Below the pieces are notes generated by a model. The model saw only the letters and a list, made by a program, of their open reading frames with translations, was not told the origin of the DNA and ran no database searches. DNA of 5,298 nt from Halanaerobiaceae bacterium. GTDB lineage: Bacteria > Bacillota > Halanaerobiia > Halanaerobiales > DTU029. Within the stretch, counting starts at the first letter, position 1. Each line of letters starts with the position of its first letter. The stretch lies in contig JAAYLO010000189.1 in NCBI GenBank assembly GCA_012521855.1, forward strand, positions 1-5,298. The letters are read 5' to 3'. Made by a program: the position numbers and the translations under genes. This document shows positions 5,287 through 5,298 of this stretch, in pieces.

Positions 5287-5298
5287 CGAGGAGGAAAC

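Overview
The window looks like chromosomal DNA from a low-GC, strictly fermentative Firmicute (Clostridia or Halanaerobiia type). This is inferred from AT-rich intergenic DNA, strong AGGAGG ribosome binding sites, GTG starts, intrinsic terminators with long U tracts, and a class II xylose isomerase whose residue numbering matches my memory of the Thermoanaerobacterium enzymes. No species can be named from the sequence alone. Every gene and RNA element I can support reads on the minus strand, so transcription runs from high to low coordinates.

Positions 1-3941 hold a D-xylose catabolic operon in the order xylR (ROK-family repressor), xylB (xylulokinase), xylA (xylose isomerase, cut by the left edge with about 44 C-terminal residues missing). 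XylA converts D-xylose to D-xylulose and XylB phosphorylates it to xylulose 5-phosphate for the pentose phosphate pathway. XylR presumably represses the operon, including its own gene, until xylose appears. The xylB ribosome binding site touches the xylR stop codon. The 60-base xylB-xylA gap carries a hairpin and a palindrome that may set XylA output separately. A 27-base palindrome lies over a plausible xylR promoter. No xylose transporter is visible.

Positions 3942-4489 hold no protein gene but are dense in RNA signals. Reading on the minus strand these are: a near-consensus sigma-A promoter (4365-4393), a cyclic-di-GMP class I (GEMM-I) riboswitch aptamer (4234-4334), an intrinsic terminator that serves as its expression platform (4183-4220), about 90 bases without an ORF, a second terminator (4065-4095), and then the xylR promoter region. 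The riboswitch therefore has no gene of its own in the usual place. It is either an orphan left by gene loss, a stand-alone regulated RNA, or a distant control on xylose genes. Its P2 loop has a seven-base match to the terminator 3' arm, which suggests a simple antitermination mechanism.

Positions 4490-5298 look decayed. There is a broken gene for a small exported protein (signal peptide intact, several frameshifts and stops) with its own terminator. Upstream of it is a roughly 45-codon gene with a perfect ribosome binding site that is broken by one extra T in a run of six. At the right edge is the terminator of a gene lying outside the window. Most of the breaks lie at homopolymer runs, so both true decay and base-calling error must be kept open. 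The roughly 3.9 kb of xyl coding sequence has no such lesion.
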